Source of the DNA: JAZDLC01 sp043802345
GTDB lineage: Bacteria; Planctomycetota; B15-G4; JADJEK01
NCBI GenBank assembly: GCA_043802345.1
Contig: JAZDLC010000316.1
Span: 1-7,408 of the forward strand
Direction: 5' to 3'
Length of the DNA: 7,408 nt
The notes beneath the pieces were generated by a model that saw nothing but the letters and a program-made list of their open reading frames with translations, searched no databases and was not told the DNA's origin. How positions within the stretch are numbered: the first letter of the stretch is position 1; each line of letters opens with the position of its first letter. The position numbers and the translations under genes are program-made. Shown here piece by piece: positions 1 to 7,408 of the stretch.

Positions 1-401
1 ATCCGATCGGGGATCTTGCCGTCCTTCCAGGAGAGGTCTGTCAGGTCCTTGCTCGGCTTCTGGCCGGTGGCATCGAGATAGATCTGCCACTCGTGATTGG
101 TGACCTCGCCGGTGTCGAGGTAGAACCCCTTCATCGGCACCCCATGCTGCGGCACGGAGCCGGCCAGCATGTTCAGCTCGAGAAGGCTCTCCAGCTTCAT
201 GTCCTGGATTTCCTTCTCCGTCATCCCAATGATCGCCTGGCCGCCCGGGACGTAGTTCATTCCAGGAGGCGCCATCAACGCCGGGTCGCCTCCGCTGGGG
301 GGCGACTCCATGACGCTGTCCTTCTGAACCTGGGCGAGGAGCGTCCCCCCTGACAGGAGGGTGAGACTGAGGGCAAGGCAGAGGGCAATCTTGTTGGACA
401 T
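1..401 (-). CDS. Exported SUMF1/formylglycine-generating-enzyme-domain protein, N-terminal part (C-terminus beyond window)
   Basis: The minus strand is open from an ATG at 401 to the window edge, giving 133 residues. Residues 1-24 look like a Sec signal peptide: Lys4, a hydrophobic LALSLTLL core, then a small-residue LLAQ site. There is no lipobox Cys. After a Pro/Gly-rich linker (about 30-47), MNYVPGGQAIIGM at 48-60 and GFYLDTGEVTNHEWQIYLDA at 92-111 match the opening of the SUMF1/FGE-sulfatase fold (usual patterns 'IPGGxFxMG' and 'FxIDxxEVTNxxYxxF'). Family members include formylglycine-generating enzymes, EgtB, PvdO-type maturation factors and many exported proteins of unknown role. The catalytic and metal residues lie in the missing C-terminal part, so enzymatic activity cannot be judged. 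The gene diverges from the pseudouridine synthase gene. Upstream of the ATG there is no good Shine-Dalgarno sequence, but the signal peptide follows this start directly. Family assignment is good; function is open. Confidence 0.85.
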   Translation of the reverse strand, partial: MSNKIALCLALSLTLLSGGTLLAQVQKDSVMESPPSGGDPALMAPPGMNYVPGGQAIIGMTEKEIQDMKLESLLELNMLAGSVPQHGVPMKGFYLDTGEVTNHEWQIYLDATGQKPSKDLTDLSWKDGKIPDR

Positions 402-692
402 CGTTCGAACCGTGTGGTTGTCGACTATGTGTACAGAGAGGTCAAGGCTGTCATTGACTGGATACGGTTGGATCTCGATCGGGGTGACGGAGTTTCCTGG
501 ATGCACGACAGGATAGGCCGACCGACCGGCTTTCCGGTTTCCACCACCAGAACCTTCCCTCTAGCGGTAAGCTAGGCAAGAGTAACAGGATCGCGCTGCG
601 GCGCAATGGTTTTCCAGGGTCGGCAGGGTTGGTCGTTTTTGAAACCGCGAGGCCGCGCAATCCTTCAGATTCCAGGGAGGAACTGTCCCGAA
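402..692. other. Divergent intergenic region
   Basis: These 291 bases separate the leftward SUMF1-like gene from the rightward pseudouridine synthase gene and should hold both promoters. I see no convincing -35/-10 pair on either strand. Small inverted repeats are present: TCCTG/CAGGA (495-499 and 509-513), ACCGG-CTTT-CCGGT (525-538) and CTAGC-GGTAA-GCTAG near 560-575. None is followed by a T-tract, so they are not terminators. No supported small gene or RNA was recognised. Confidence 0.5.
674..682 (+). promoter_or_regulatory. Shine-Dalgarno supporting the ATG at 693
   Basis: AGGGAGGAA lies 10-12 bases before the ATG at 693. It supports this start over the in-frame ATG at 606, whose extra 29 residues do not resemble the family. 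GGGA (675-678) could pair with TCCC (686-689), partly hiding the site, but four base pairs is weak. Confidence 0.5.
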
Positions 693-1687
693 ATGAACTC
701 CGAGCCGACCAGGGTGGTGATCGACGTGGGGCCGAACGAGGCCGGATCCCGCATCGACCGCTTCCTCGGAAACCGCTTCTATCCCTCGTATTCGCGGTCG
801 TTTCTGACTGGCCTGATCTCCTCGGGTGAGATCACGGTCAACGACGCGCCGGTGCGGCCTGCCTACCGGATCGGACCGGGGGACCGGATCCAGGTGGTGC
901 TGGAGCCGCGGACCGAGGACTCGCCCAAGCCAGAGCCGATCGAGTTGAAGGTGCTGTACGAGGACGAGTTCCTGCTGCTGGTGGACAAGCCGGCCGGGAT
1001 GATCGTCCATCCGGGGCCGGGGACCAAGCACGGGACGCTGGTCAACGCCCTGCTCCACCGGGATCCTGCGATCGCCCGGGTGGGAGTGGTCTTCCGGCCC
1101 GGGATTGTCCATCGTTTGGATGGCCACACTTCGGGTGTCATGGTCGTGGCGCGCACGAACCATGCCCGGGTGCACCTGGTGGAGCAGTTCAAGACCAAGC
1201 AGATCCGCAAGGAGTACCGGGCGATGGTGGTGGGGAGCATGCCGTTCGACTCGGACTACATCGACATGCCGATCGGGCAGGATCTGCGCCATCGGGACCG
1301 GATGATGGTCGACGCGAAGAACGGGAAACCCTCCTCCACCTTCTACGAGGTCGTGGAACGGTTCCAGGACGCCGCGCTGGTGGCGGCGCGGCCCCACACC
1401 GGGAGGACGCACCAGATCCGGGTCCATCTCTCTCACATCGGTTTTCCGGTGATGAGCGATGGGGTCTACGGCAGGCAGCAAGGCCAGCGCTGGTTCGCCG
1501 AGCGGGAACGGCGCAAGCGAGAGGGATTGCCGTATCCGGGAATCGAGCGGCATGCGCTGCACGCCTACCGCCTGGAACTGGAGCATCCGGTTACGGGCAA
1601 GCGCATGGAGTTCGAGTCACCCTTGCCGCCCGACATGGCGGACCTGATCGACTTTTACCGCCGGCATCGCCCCGCGGGAGAGAATGG

Positions 1688-1691
<4 letters not shown>
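693..1691 (+). CDS. rluD: RluA-family 23S rRNA pseudouridine synthase, RluD-like
   Basis: This 332-residue protein converts specific uridines in 23S rRNA to pseudouridine; E. coli RluD (326 residues) modifies helix 69. Residues about 17-75 form an S4 RNA-binding domain, beginning GSRIDRFLGNRF. The catalytic domain follows: VDKPAGMIVHPGPG at 97-110, the signature GIVHRLDGHTSG at 137-148 with nucleophile Asp143, and TGRTHQIRVHLSHIG at 236-250. It ends with RHALHAYRLELEHPVTG at 286-302, which closes the family fold. The start at 693 was chosen because MNSEPTRVVIDVGPNEAGSR aligns with RluD N-termini and has an upstream Shine-Dalgarno sequence. Its stop overlaps the mutase start as ATGA, so translation is probably coupled. 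RluC also has an S4 domain, so the target site is inferred rather than shown; the family call is firm. Confidence 0.93.
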
Positions 1692-3322
<1,631 letters not shown>

Positions 3323-3343
3323 CTCATCGCAAGGAGTGAAGAG

Positions 3344-4864
3344 ATGGAGAACGGACCGGGAGACCGGAAGCCAGCCGGCAAGGTGAGTTTTCTCGGACTC
3401 CAGTTGGAACGGGTTCGCCGGTTCCTGGGCCGCGATGTGTGGGACGCGGACCTCGGCGCCTTTCCGACCTTTCGCGCCATCCTGTACCGCCTGGCCCGGG
3501 TGGTCTACCTGTCGATTCGGGGCCTGGCCAAGAACAACTGCATGAACCAGGCCTCCTCGATGACCTACATCACCGTGCTCTCGCTGGTGCCGCTGCTCGC
3601 GCTCGGCTTCTCGGTGGCCAAGGGGTTCGGCGCCTACGACCATCTGCTGACGAACACGATCGAGCCGTTCCTGGATTCAACCTTCGGGCCGGCCGTGAAG
3701 GGGGACGCCCTGGCGACAGGTGCCGGCGGGCCGGCGGACGTTCCCGCGGGTGATCCAGCGACCGGCGAATCGGCCGGTGCGGATCAGGCGGACATGGGGA
3801 CTCACCCGGAGGCCGCCGGCGCGGCATCGACGGAACTCCGCGGCGCGGTGGACAAGGTGCTCGACTTCGTCAGCAAGACGAATTTCGGCAACCTGGGAAT
3901 GCTGGGTCTGGCCTTCCTGTTCCTGACCGCGGTCAAGCTGCTGACCAGCATCGAGAACGTCTTCAACCGCATCTGGGGGGTGAAGCGGTCGCGCAGCCTC
4001 GTGCGCAAGATCACCGACTACGTCGCCCTGGTGGTGATCACACCGGTCTTGCTGCTCGCCGCCACAGCGGTGACCGGCGCGGTGCGCAGCAATGTGATCG
4101 TGGAGTACATGAACAGCGAGCTGCACATGGGGCCGGTCGTGACCGCCGCGTTCAAACTGCTGCCGCTGGTGGCGATCTGGATCAGCTTCGGCTTTCTCTA
4201 CATGGCCATGCCGAACACCCGCGTCAAATTCACCTCGGCCCTCATCGGCGGCATGGTCGGCGGGACGCTCTGGCAGATGGTGCAGATCATGCACGTGGAG
4301 TTTCAGGTGGGAGTGGCCCGCTACAACGCCATCTATTCCGGATTCGCGGCGTTTCCGATCTTCCTGGTCTGGCTCTACATGAGCTGGGTGACGGTGCTGC
4401 TGGGCGCCCAGGCGGCCTGGGCCCACCAGGCCGAGCCGGAGTACCGGGAGTTGATGCGGGATGCGCCTGCCACCGGGTCAGATCGGGAAACGCTCGCAGT
4501 GCATGCCTCGGTGGCCATTGCCCAGGCCTTCCAGCGGGGAAGAGGCCCCCAGTCGTCCGATTCCCTCGCGGCCCGTTTCGCGGTTCCGCCGCGCGCGATC
4601 GCGGATGTGCTCTCGCCGCTGGTGGATTCCGGCATCCTGGCCCAGACCGGCCGGGACGTGGTGGTCGCCTACACTCCGGCGCGCCCGCTGTCCGCGGTGC
4701 GCATCCAGACCATCCTGGAGGCGGTTCGGGGCGGACGGGAGGAGCACGATGGCCCTCCGACCGCAATTGATCGGGTGCTGGAAGACCTTCGCCAGGATCT
4801 GATTACGTCGGACCACAACCTGCCCCTGGACCAGTTGATTGACGTGGAACCGGACAAGGCCTGA
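3344..4864 (+). CDS. YihY/BrkB-family inner-membrane protein with C-terminal winged-helix-like segment
   Basis: This 506-residue protein has the YihY/BrkB core. NNCMNQASSMTYITVLSLVP (64-83) starts the first membrane helix, and GMLGLAFLFLTAVKLLTSIE (185-204) followed by NVFNRIWGV (205-213) is the family hallmark. Further helices lie near 226-247, 265-288, 296-316 and 334-358. RYNAIYSGFAAFPIFLVWLY at 326-345 is also typical. Residues about 117-165 are a low-complexity Ala/Gly/Asp/Pro/Glu insert between the first two helices. Residues about 383-450 (LAARFAVPPRAIADVLSPLV, then DSGILAQTG) look like a winged helix, seen in longer family members. The molecular function of the family is unsettled: an early RNase BN assignment was withdrawn and BrkB was linked to serum resistance. 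AAGGAG (3331-3336) lies 7 bases before the ATG, and the gap after the mutase is 21 bases, so the two are probably co-transcribed. Confidence 0.88.
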   Translation: MENGPGDRKPAGKVSFLGLQLERVRRFLGRDVWDADLGAFPTFRAILYRLARVVYLSIRGLAKNNCMNQASSMTYITVLSLVPLLALGFSVAKGFGAYDHLLTNTIEPFLDSTFGPAVKGDALATGAGGPADVPAGDPATGESAGADQADMGTHPEAAGAASTELRGAVDKVLDFVSKTNFGNLGMLGLAFLFLTAVKLLTSIENVFNRIWGVKRSRSLVRKITDYVALVVITPVLLLAATAVTGAVRSNVIVEYMNSELHMGPVVTAAFKLLPLVAIWISFGFLYMAMPNTRVKFTSALIGGMVGGTLWQMVQIMHVEFQVGVARYNAIYSGFAAFPIFLVWLYMSWVTVLLGAQAAWAHQAEPEYRELMRDAPATGSDRETLAVHASVAIAQAFQRGRGPQSSDSLAARFAVPPRAIADVLSPLVDSGILAQTGRDVVVAYTPARPLSAVRIQTILEAVRGGREEHDGPPTAIDRVLEDLRQDLITSDHNLPLDQLIDVEPDKA

Positions 4865-4890
4865 TTGATTCAGGTCCCGCCTGCTAGACT
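4861..4890 (+). promoter_or_regulatory. Possible sigma-70-type promoter for the transporter gene
   Basis: TGCTAGACT (4882-4890) resembles an extended -10 (TGnTAnnnT). A weak -35, CTGATT at 4861-4866, lies 18 bases upstream and overlaps the stop of the preceding gene. This would allow expression of the transporter separately from the upstream operon. The match is modest and the sigma consensus of the host is unknown. Confidence 0.22.
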
Positions 4891-4921
4891 CGCCGGCTCG
4901 CGCCCGCGCAGAAACTCGACC

Positions 4922-4929
4922 GGAAGGAG
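4922..4929 (+). promoter_or_regulatory. Strong Shine-Dalgarno deciding a TTG start
   Basis: GGAAGGAG sits 6 bases before the TTG at 4936. No ATG or GTG in frame preserves the N-terminal NHPKGLFRLFFIEMWER motif of POT transporters; the next ATG (residue 17) would remove it. The strong ribosome site and family alignment both favour TTG. Confidence 0.8.
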
Positions 4930-4935
4930 CCGATC

Positions 4936-6900
4936 TTGTTCACGAATCACCCCAAGGGCCTGTTTCGCCTGTTCTTCATCGAGATGTGGGAACGGTTGGC
5001 CTTCTACACGATGGTCGGCATCCTGTTCCTCTATTCCACCGACTTCGAGCAGGGCGGACTGGGGCTGCCGGCCACGACCGGCGGGGAGATCTACGGCCTC
5101 TACCTCGCCTTCGTCTACTTCACGCCGTACCTCGGCGGCCTGATCGCCGACCGGTTCCTCGGGTACCGGCGGTCGGTGCTGATCGGCGGCTGCTTCTTCG
5201 CGCTCGGCTTCTTCCTGATGGGGCTGGTCAAGGACCAGGCCGCCTTCGTCACCGGCCTGGTCTGCCTCTGCATCGGCAACGGATTCTTCAAGCCGAACAT
5301 CTCGGCCATGGTGGGAAACCTCTATCAGGCGGGAGACCCCAAGCGGGACGCCGGATTCAACATCTTCTACATGGGGATCAACATCGGCGCCTTCGTCGCC
5401 AACTTCCTGGCGGCGGTCATGCGCAACACGTCCGGGTGGCTGTGGGTCTTCCGGGCCGCGGGGATCGGCATGCTGGTCGGGATGGTCATTCTGCTGGTCA
5501 GCTGGAAGGCGCTGGAGAAGGCGGATCGTCCCCCGGGACCCCAGCCCGGAGACACGCCCTTCTCCGCGATCCTGATCAAGATCCTCGGGCCCGCGTTTGC
5601 CGTGGGCATCATCGGCTACTTCGCCTGGTCGAACCTGCCGCTGCCGCCCACCGTGGTCGGGCTGGTCAAGGCGAGCACGGTCGGCTTCCTGGCCGGATCG
5701 ATCCCGATCGTCCTCTTCTTCATGCGTTTGCCGAAACAGGGCACACCGGATGAGCAGCCCGGGATGAAGGCGCTCCTTCCGGTCTACCTGGCGGGAGCGA
5801 CCTTCTTCATGGTGCTGCATCTCAACGGCAGCGCCATGACGGCCTGGGCCAAGGACACGACCGACCGGCTCCAGCCGCCGATTCCGGCGTTCATGCAGGA
5901 GTACTTCGCCGGCAACACCATGCCGAGCTACTACGACAATGCGAGCGCGGAGGAGCCGCGGCCGAATCGCCTGATGCTGCTGCCGCTGGCTGAGTCCGAG
6001 GGGTTTGATCCAGTCGACGTGGTGCGCAAGATCGGCCAGAAGTGCATGGATTCCGCGACGCTCGCCGTCCTGGAGGAAAAGCTCCCGGGCGATGTGCGGG
6101 CGGTGACCGTCGCGGAGGAGCAAGGCCCGCTGTATCGCCAGCTCGGTTGCGACATCTACCCGGAAGTTGTCGCCGAGGAGGTGTTCGGCGCCCACGGAGA
6201 GAAGAAGATCACCATCAGACCCCTCAAGGCCGACAAGCTGCGCAGGGTCGCGTTCGAGCGGACAGCCGGAGACCAGAAGTTCCCCGTGCTGGTGGTTGAA
6301 CAGAAGACGTTCGACTCGATGTATGTCGCCTATGAGGAGAAGTTCGAGAAGCCGCCCACCGAGCTGCCACCCGGCGAGTTCATGCGCTCGAACAACCCTG
6401 AGCTGTACCAGTCGCTCAACGCGCTGTTCGTGATCCTGCTGACGCCGATCCTGGTCGGGCTGTTCTCCTGGATGGCGAGCCGCAACCGGGCCATCAGCAC
6501 GGCGCGCAAGATCTTCCTGGGGATGGTCATCACCACCTTGGCGGTGCTGTTCATGGCGCTGGCGGGGTACCTCTCTGAGGAGGGCGCACGCAAGGTGAGC
6601 TGGATGTGGTTGTTCGGCTTCTACCTGATCGTCACCGCCGGAGAACTCTGCCTGTCACCGATGGCGCTTTCGTTGATCACCAAGCTCTCGCCGGCCCGTT
6701 TCGTGGGACTGGCCATGGGAGGCTGGTTCTTCGCCACCGCCTTCGGCAACAACTTCTCCGGCTTCCTGGGCGGCCTGCAATCGGCGATGGCGCCCAGCGG
6801 CTTCTTCCTGATCATCGCCGCGGGCTGCGCGGCGGTGGCCCTGTTCATCCTGGCGCTGCTGCCGAAGCTGGACGCGGCGATCAAGAAGTGCGGGGGTTAG
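4936..6900 (+). CDS. POT/PTR2-family proton-dependent oligopeptide transporter with large TM7-TM8 insert
   Basis: This 654-residue major-facilitator protein belongs to the POT family, which imports di- and tripeptides with protons. The TM1 proton-coupling motif ExxER is present (Glu16, Glu19, Arg20). ADRFLGYRRS (71-80), GNGFFKPNIS (114-123) and FYMGINIGAF (144-153, the PTR2 signature) follow. Two extra helices near 209-230 and 239-263 fit the HA/HB pair of bacterial POTs. TM7 contains LNGSAMTAWAKDTTDR (296-311). The family sequence then resumes only at QSLNALFVILLTPIL (492-506), and ELCLSPMALSLITKLSP (570-586) and MGGWFFATAFGNNFSG (594-609) complete the C-terminal half. Canonical bacterial POTs are near 490 residues with about 15-20 residues between these TM7 and TM8 motifs; here there are about 180. 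The insert is hydrophilic, should face the periplasm, and has two Cys (370, 405). Start is TTG. Family membership is firm; substrate is inferred. Confidence 0.92.
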   Translation: MFTNHPKGLFRLFFIEMWERLAFYTMVGILFLYSTDFEQGGLGLPATTGGEIYGLYLAFVYFTPYLGGLIADRFLGYRRSVLIGGCFFALGFFLMGLVKDQAAFVTGLVCLCIGNGFFKPNISAMVGNLYQAGDPKRDAGFNIFYMGINIGAFVANFLAAVMRNTSGWLWVFRAAGIGMLVGMVILLVSWKALEKADRPPGPQPGDTPFSAILIKILGPAFAVGIIGYFAWSNLPLPPTVVGLVKASTVGFLAGSIPIVLFFMRLPKQGTPDEQPGMKALLPVYLAGATFFMVLHLNGSAMTAWAKDTTDRLQPPIPAFMQEYFAGNTMPSYYDNASAEEPRPNRLMLLPLAESEGFDPVDVVRKIGQKCMDSATLAVLEEKLPGDVRAVTVAEEQGPLYRQLGCDIYPEVVAEEVFGAHGEKKITIRPLKADKLRRVAFERTAGDQKFPVLVVEQKTFDSMYVAYEEKFEKPPTELPPGEFMRSNNPELYQSLNALFVILLTPILVGLFSWMASRNRAISTARKIFLGMVITTLAVLFMALAGYLSEEGARKVSWMWLFGFYLIVTAGELCLSPMALSLITKLSPARFVGLAMGGWFFATAFGNNFSGFLGGLQSAMAPSGFFLIIAAGCAAVALFILALLPKLDAAIKKCGG

Positions 6901-6913
6901 GGGCGCGGCCGGC

Positions 6914-6945
6914 CTCGGTCAAACTGCACCCGAGAACTGACTCGG
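6914..6945 (+). terminator. Weak hairpin(s) after the transporter gene, possible terminator
   Basis: CCGAG (6930-6934) can pair with CTCGG downstream (6941-6945, loop AACTGA) or with CTCGG upstream (6914-6918). The downstream hairpin is followed by ACTTCTCTTCG, which is pyrimidine-rich but not a true T-tract. Five-base stems make this a low-confidence terminator. Confidence 0.2.
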
Positions 6946-6947
6946 AC

Positions 6948-7079
6948 TTCTCTTCGTACTCGTACGAAACGCACCTTGCGTCGCCTCTGTCATCGAGTCG
7001 AAGGAATACTGATAGCAGGTAGACCACAGAGGGACCAAAGGCAGGCACGCGACACGACTGAGTACGAGTGCGAGGAGGG
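6948..7079 (+). repeat. Long nested inverted repeat between convergent genes; candidate structured RNA
   Basis: The outer arms TTCTCTTCGTACTCGTAC (6948-6965) and GTACGAGTGCGAGGAGGG (7062-7079) pair over 18 contiguous positions as plus-strand RNA: 14 Watson-Crick and 4 G-U. Inside, TTGCGTCGC (6976-6984) pairs with 7049-7057 over nine positions with one mismatch and one G-U. CTCTGT (6985-6990) pairs with ACAGAG (7026-7031). A loop of about 35 bases and a 17-base bulge on the 3' side remain unpaired. On the minus strand the G-U pairs become A-C mismatches, so plus-strand RNA is the better candidate: the transporter 3' UTR, a terminator or a small RNA. It matches no RNA family I recognise. No coding sequence was found here. 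Confidence 0.55.
6953..6968. repeat. Perfect palindromic site TTCGTAC-TC-GTACGAA
   Basis: A perfect inverted repeat with 7-base arms around a 2-base centre lies inside the left arm of the longer inverted repeat. As RNA it could form TTCGTA/TACGAA with a CUCG tetraloop, competing with the long outer stem. As DNA its symmetry suits a dimeric regulator, but it lies behind both flanking genes rather than in front of either. Confidence 0.5.
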
Positions 7080-7099
7080 TGGATTACCCCCCTCACCCT
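7076..7099. repeat. Small hairpin at the 3' end of the RDD gene
   Basis: AGGGTG (7076-7081) and CACCCT (7094-7099) form a 6-base stem around a 12-base C-rich loop. It overlaps the last codons of the RDD gene (stop TGA at 7095-7093) and the end of the longer inverted repeat. It lacks a T-tract on either strand, so a terminator role is uncertain. Confidence 0.25.
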
Positions 7100-7408
7100 G
7101 ATCGTTCCGGCTCCGCCGGCACGACCACGGTGTTCGCGATCAGGTCGTGGACCCCCTGGCTCTTCGGTGTCAGCATGACGGTGACCAGCCAGGCGCCGAC
7201 CAACATGGTGCTGACCATGAACCCGGGTCTGGCGGCGGCATCCTTCGCGCCGTCGTAGACCGGGGTCGGCAGGAGCGCGCTGGCGTGGGCGATCTCCCAG
7301 GGGATCAGCTTGACGATGGTGCGGACCAGAGCCATGGGCCAGCGGATTCGCTGAAGGTCGATGTCGGTCACCTCGATCCCGAGCCACCGCTTCCCCAGCG
7401 TGGCCCGA
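7093..7408 (-). CDS. RDD-family membrane protein, C-terminal part (N-terminus beyond window)
   Basis: The minus-strand frame is open from the window edge to TGA at 7095-7093, giving 104 residues. RATLGKRWLGIEVTD at the start is the classic RDD-family motif (G[AT]xGKxxLGLxVxD). A hydrophobic stretch follows at about 24-46, with a second at about 63-80 (MVSTMLVGAWLVTVMLT). KSQGVHDLIANTVVV (82-96) matches the conserved RDD ending 'K(R)xGLHDxxAxTxVV'. RDD proteins are small polytopic membrane proteins, named for an Arg-Asp-Asp motif in the first helix, which lies outside this window. Most have no assigned function; some are proposed ion or osmolyte transporters. A GTG at 7371 could be taken for a start, but the conserved motif lies upstream of it, so the gene continues past the edge. 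It is convergent with the transporter gene. Confidence 0.9.
   Translation of the reverse strand, partial: RATLGKRWLGIEVTDIDLQRIRWPMALVRTIVKLIPWEIAHASALLPTPVYDGAKDAAARPGFMVSTMLVGAWLVTVMLTPKSQGVHDLIANTVVVPAEPERSG

Noticed and set aside
402..411. CGTTCGAACC, read on the minus strand as GGTTCGAACG, resembling a tRNA T-loop
   Set aside because: No acceptor, D or anticodon arms surround it and it abuts the SUMF1-like start codon; chance match.
418..445. Possible minus-strand promoter (TTGACC at 445-440) for the SUMF1-like gene
   Set aside because: At 16-18 base spacing the only -10 candidate is GACAAC, a poor match; not supportable.
525..538. ACCGG-CTTT-CCGGT hairpin as a terminator or operator
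   Set aside because: Five-base stem, no following T-tract, and such motifs are frequent in high-GC DNA.
606..692. Upstream ATG that would extend the pseudouridine synthase by 29 residues
   Set aside because: No ribosome site, and the added residues do not match family N-termini; the ATG at 693 aligns with RluD.
561..1586. 341-codon open frame antisense to the pseudouridine synthase gene
   Set aside because: Its translation is Arg/His/Pro/Asp-rich with no motif, while the sense frame carries full family signatures; a high-GC antisense artefact.
3677..4426. 249-codon open frame antisense to the YihY gene
   Set aside because: His/Arg/Glu/Gln-rich shadow with no motif.
4870..6195. 441-codon open frame antisense to the transporter gene
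   Set aside because: Biased Arg/Asp/His/Gln-rich translation without membrane segments or motifs; the sense strand is a clear POT gene.
6948..7079. Reading the nested inverted repeat as a MITE-like mobile element
   Set aside because: No flanking direct repeats were seen, and the arms differ only by G-U-compatible changes, which fits RNA structure better than transposon ends; a genome-wide copy count would settle it.
6881..7387. 168-codon minus-strand frame crossing the convergent intergenic gap
   Set aside because: It lies in a different frame from the RDD motifs and overlaps the transporter end; its translation is Arg/His/Pro-rich without motifs.

Overview
This is a high-GC bacterial chromosome window with strong G/C bias at third codon positions. 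It holds four complete plus-strand genes flanked by two minus-strand genes cut by the window edges. A split-type methylmalonyl-CoA mutase catalytic subunit, a YihY/BrkB membrane protein, a POT-family transporter with an enlarged loop and an exported SUMF1-like protein suggest a Gram-negative soil or aquatic lineage (Acidobacteriota, Planctomycetota, Myxococcota or a related group). That placement is inference; the sequence alone does not fix the phylum. No plasmid, phage, IS, CRISPR, tRNA or rRNA signature was seen.

Layout. 1-401 (minus) is the N-terminal third or so of an exported formylglycine-generating-enzyme/SUMF1-domain protein. 402-692 is a 291-base divergent intergenic region. 693-1691 (plus) is an RluD-like 23S rRNA pseudouridine synthase. 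Its stop overlaps the start of 1688-3322 (plus), the B12-dependent acyl-CoA mutase catalytic subunit. Its active-site residues match methylmalonyl-CoA mutase, and the B12-binding domain is absent. 3344-4864 (plus) is a YihY/BrkB inner-membrane protein with an unusual low-complexity insert and a C-terminal winged-helix-like segment. 4936-6900 (plus) is a proton-dependent oligopeptide transporter (POT/PTR2) that starts at TTG and carries about 160 extra residues between TM7 and TM8. 6901-7092 is the gap between convergent genes. 7093-7408 (minus) is the C-terminal part of an RDD-family membrane protein.

The first three plus-strand genes look like one transcription unit (4-base overlap, then a 21-base gap). 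The transporter follows after 71 bases and may have its own promoter. The proteins do not form an obvious pathway: rRNA modification, propionyl/methylmalonyl-CoA metabolism, an uncharacterised membrane protein and peptide uptake. One plausible but unproven metabolic link is that peptide uptake supplies Val, Ile, Met and Thr, whose breakdown reaches succinyl-CoA through methylmalonyl-CoA mutase.

The most unexpected signal is non-coding. Between the convergent transporter and RDD genes, 6948-7079 forms a nested inverted repeat. All four departures from perfect complementarity in its 18-base outer arms are T/C differences that become G-U pairs only in plus-strand RNA. It is a candidate structured 3' UTR, convergent-gene terminator or small RNA.
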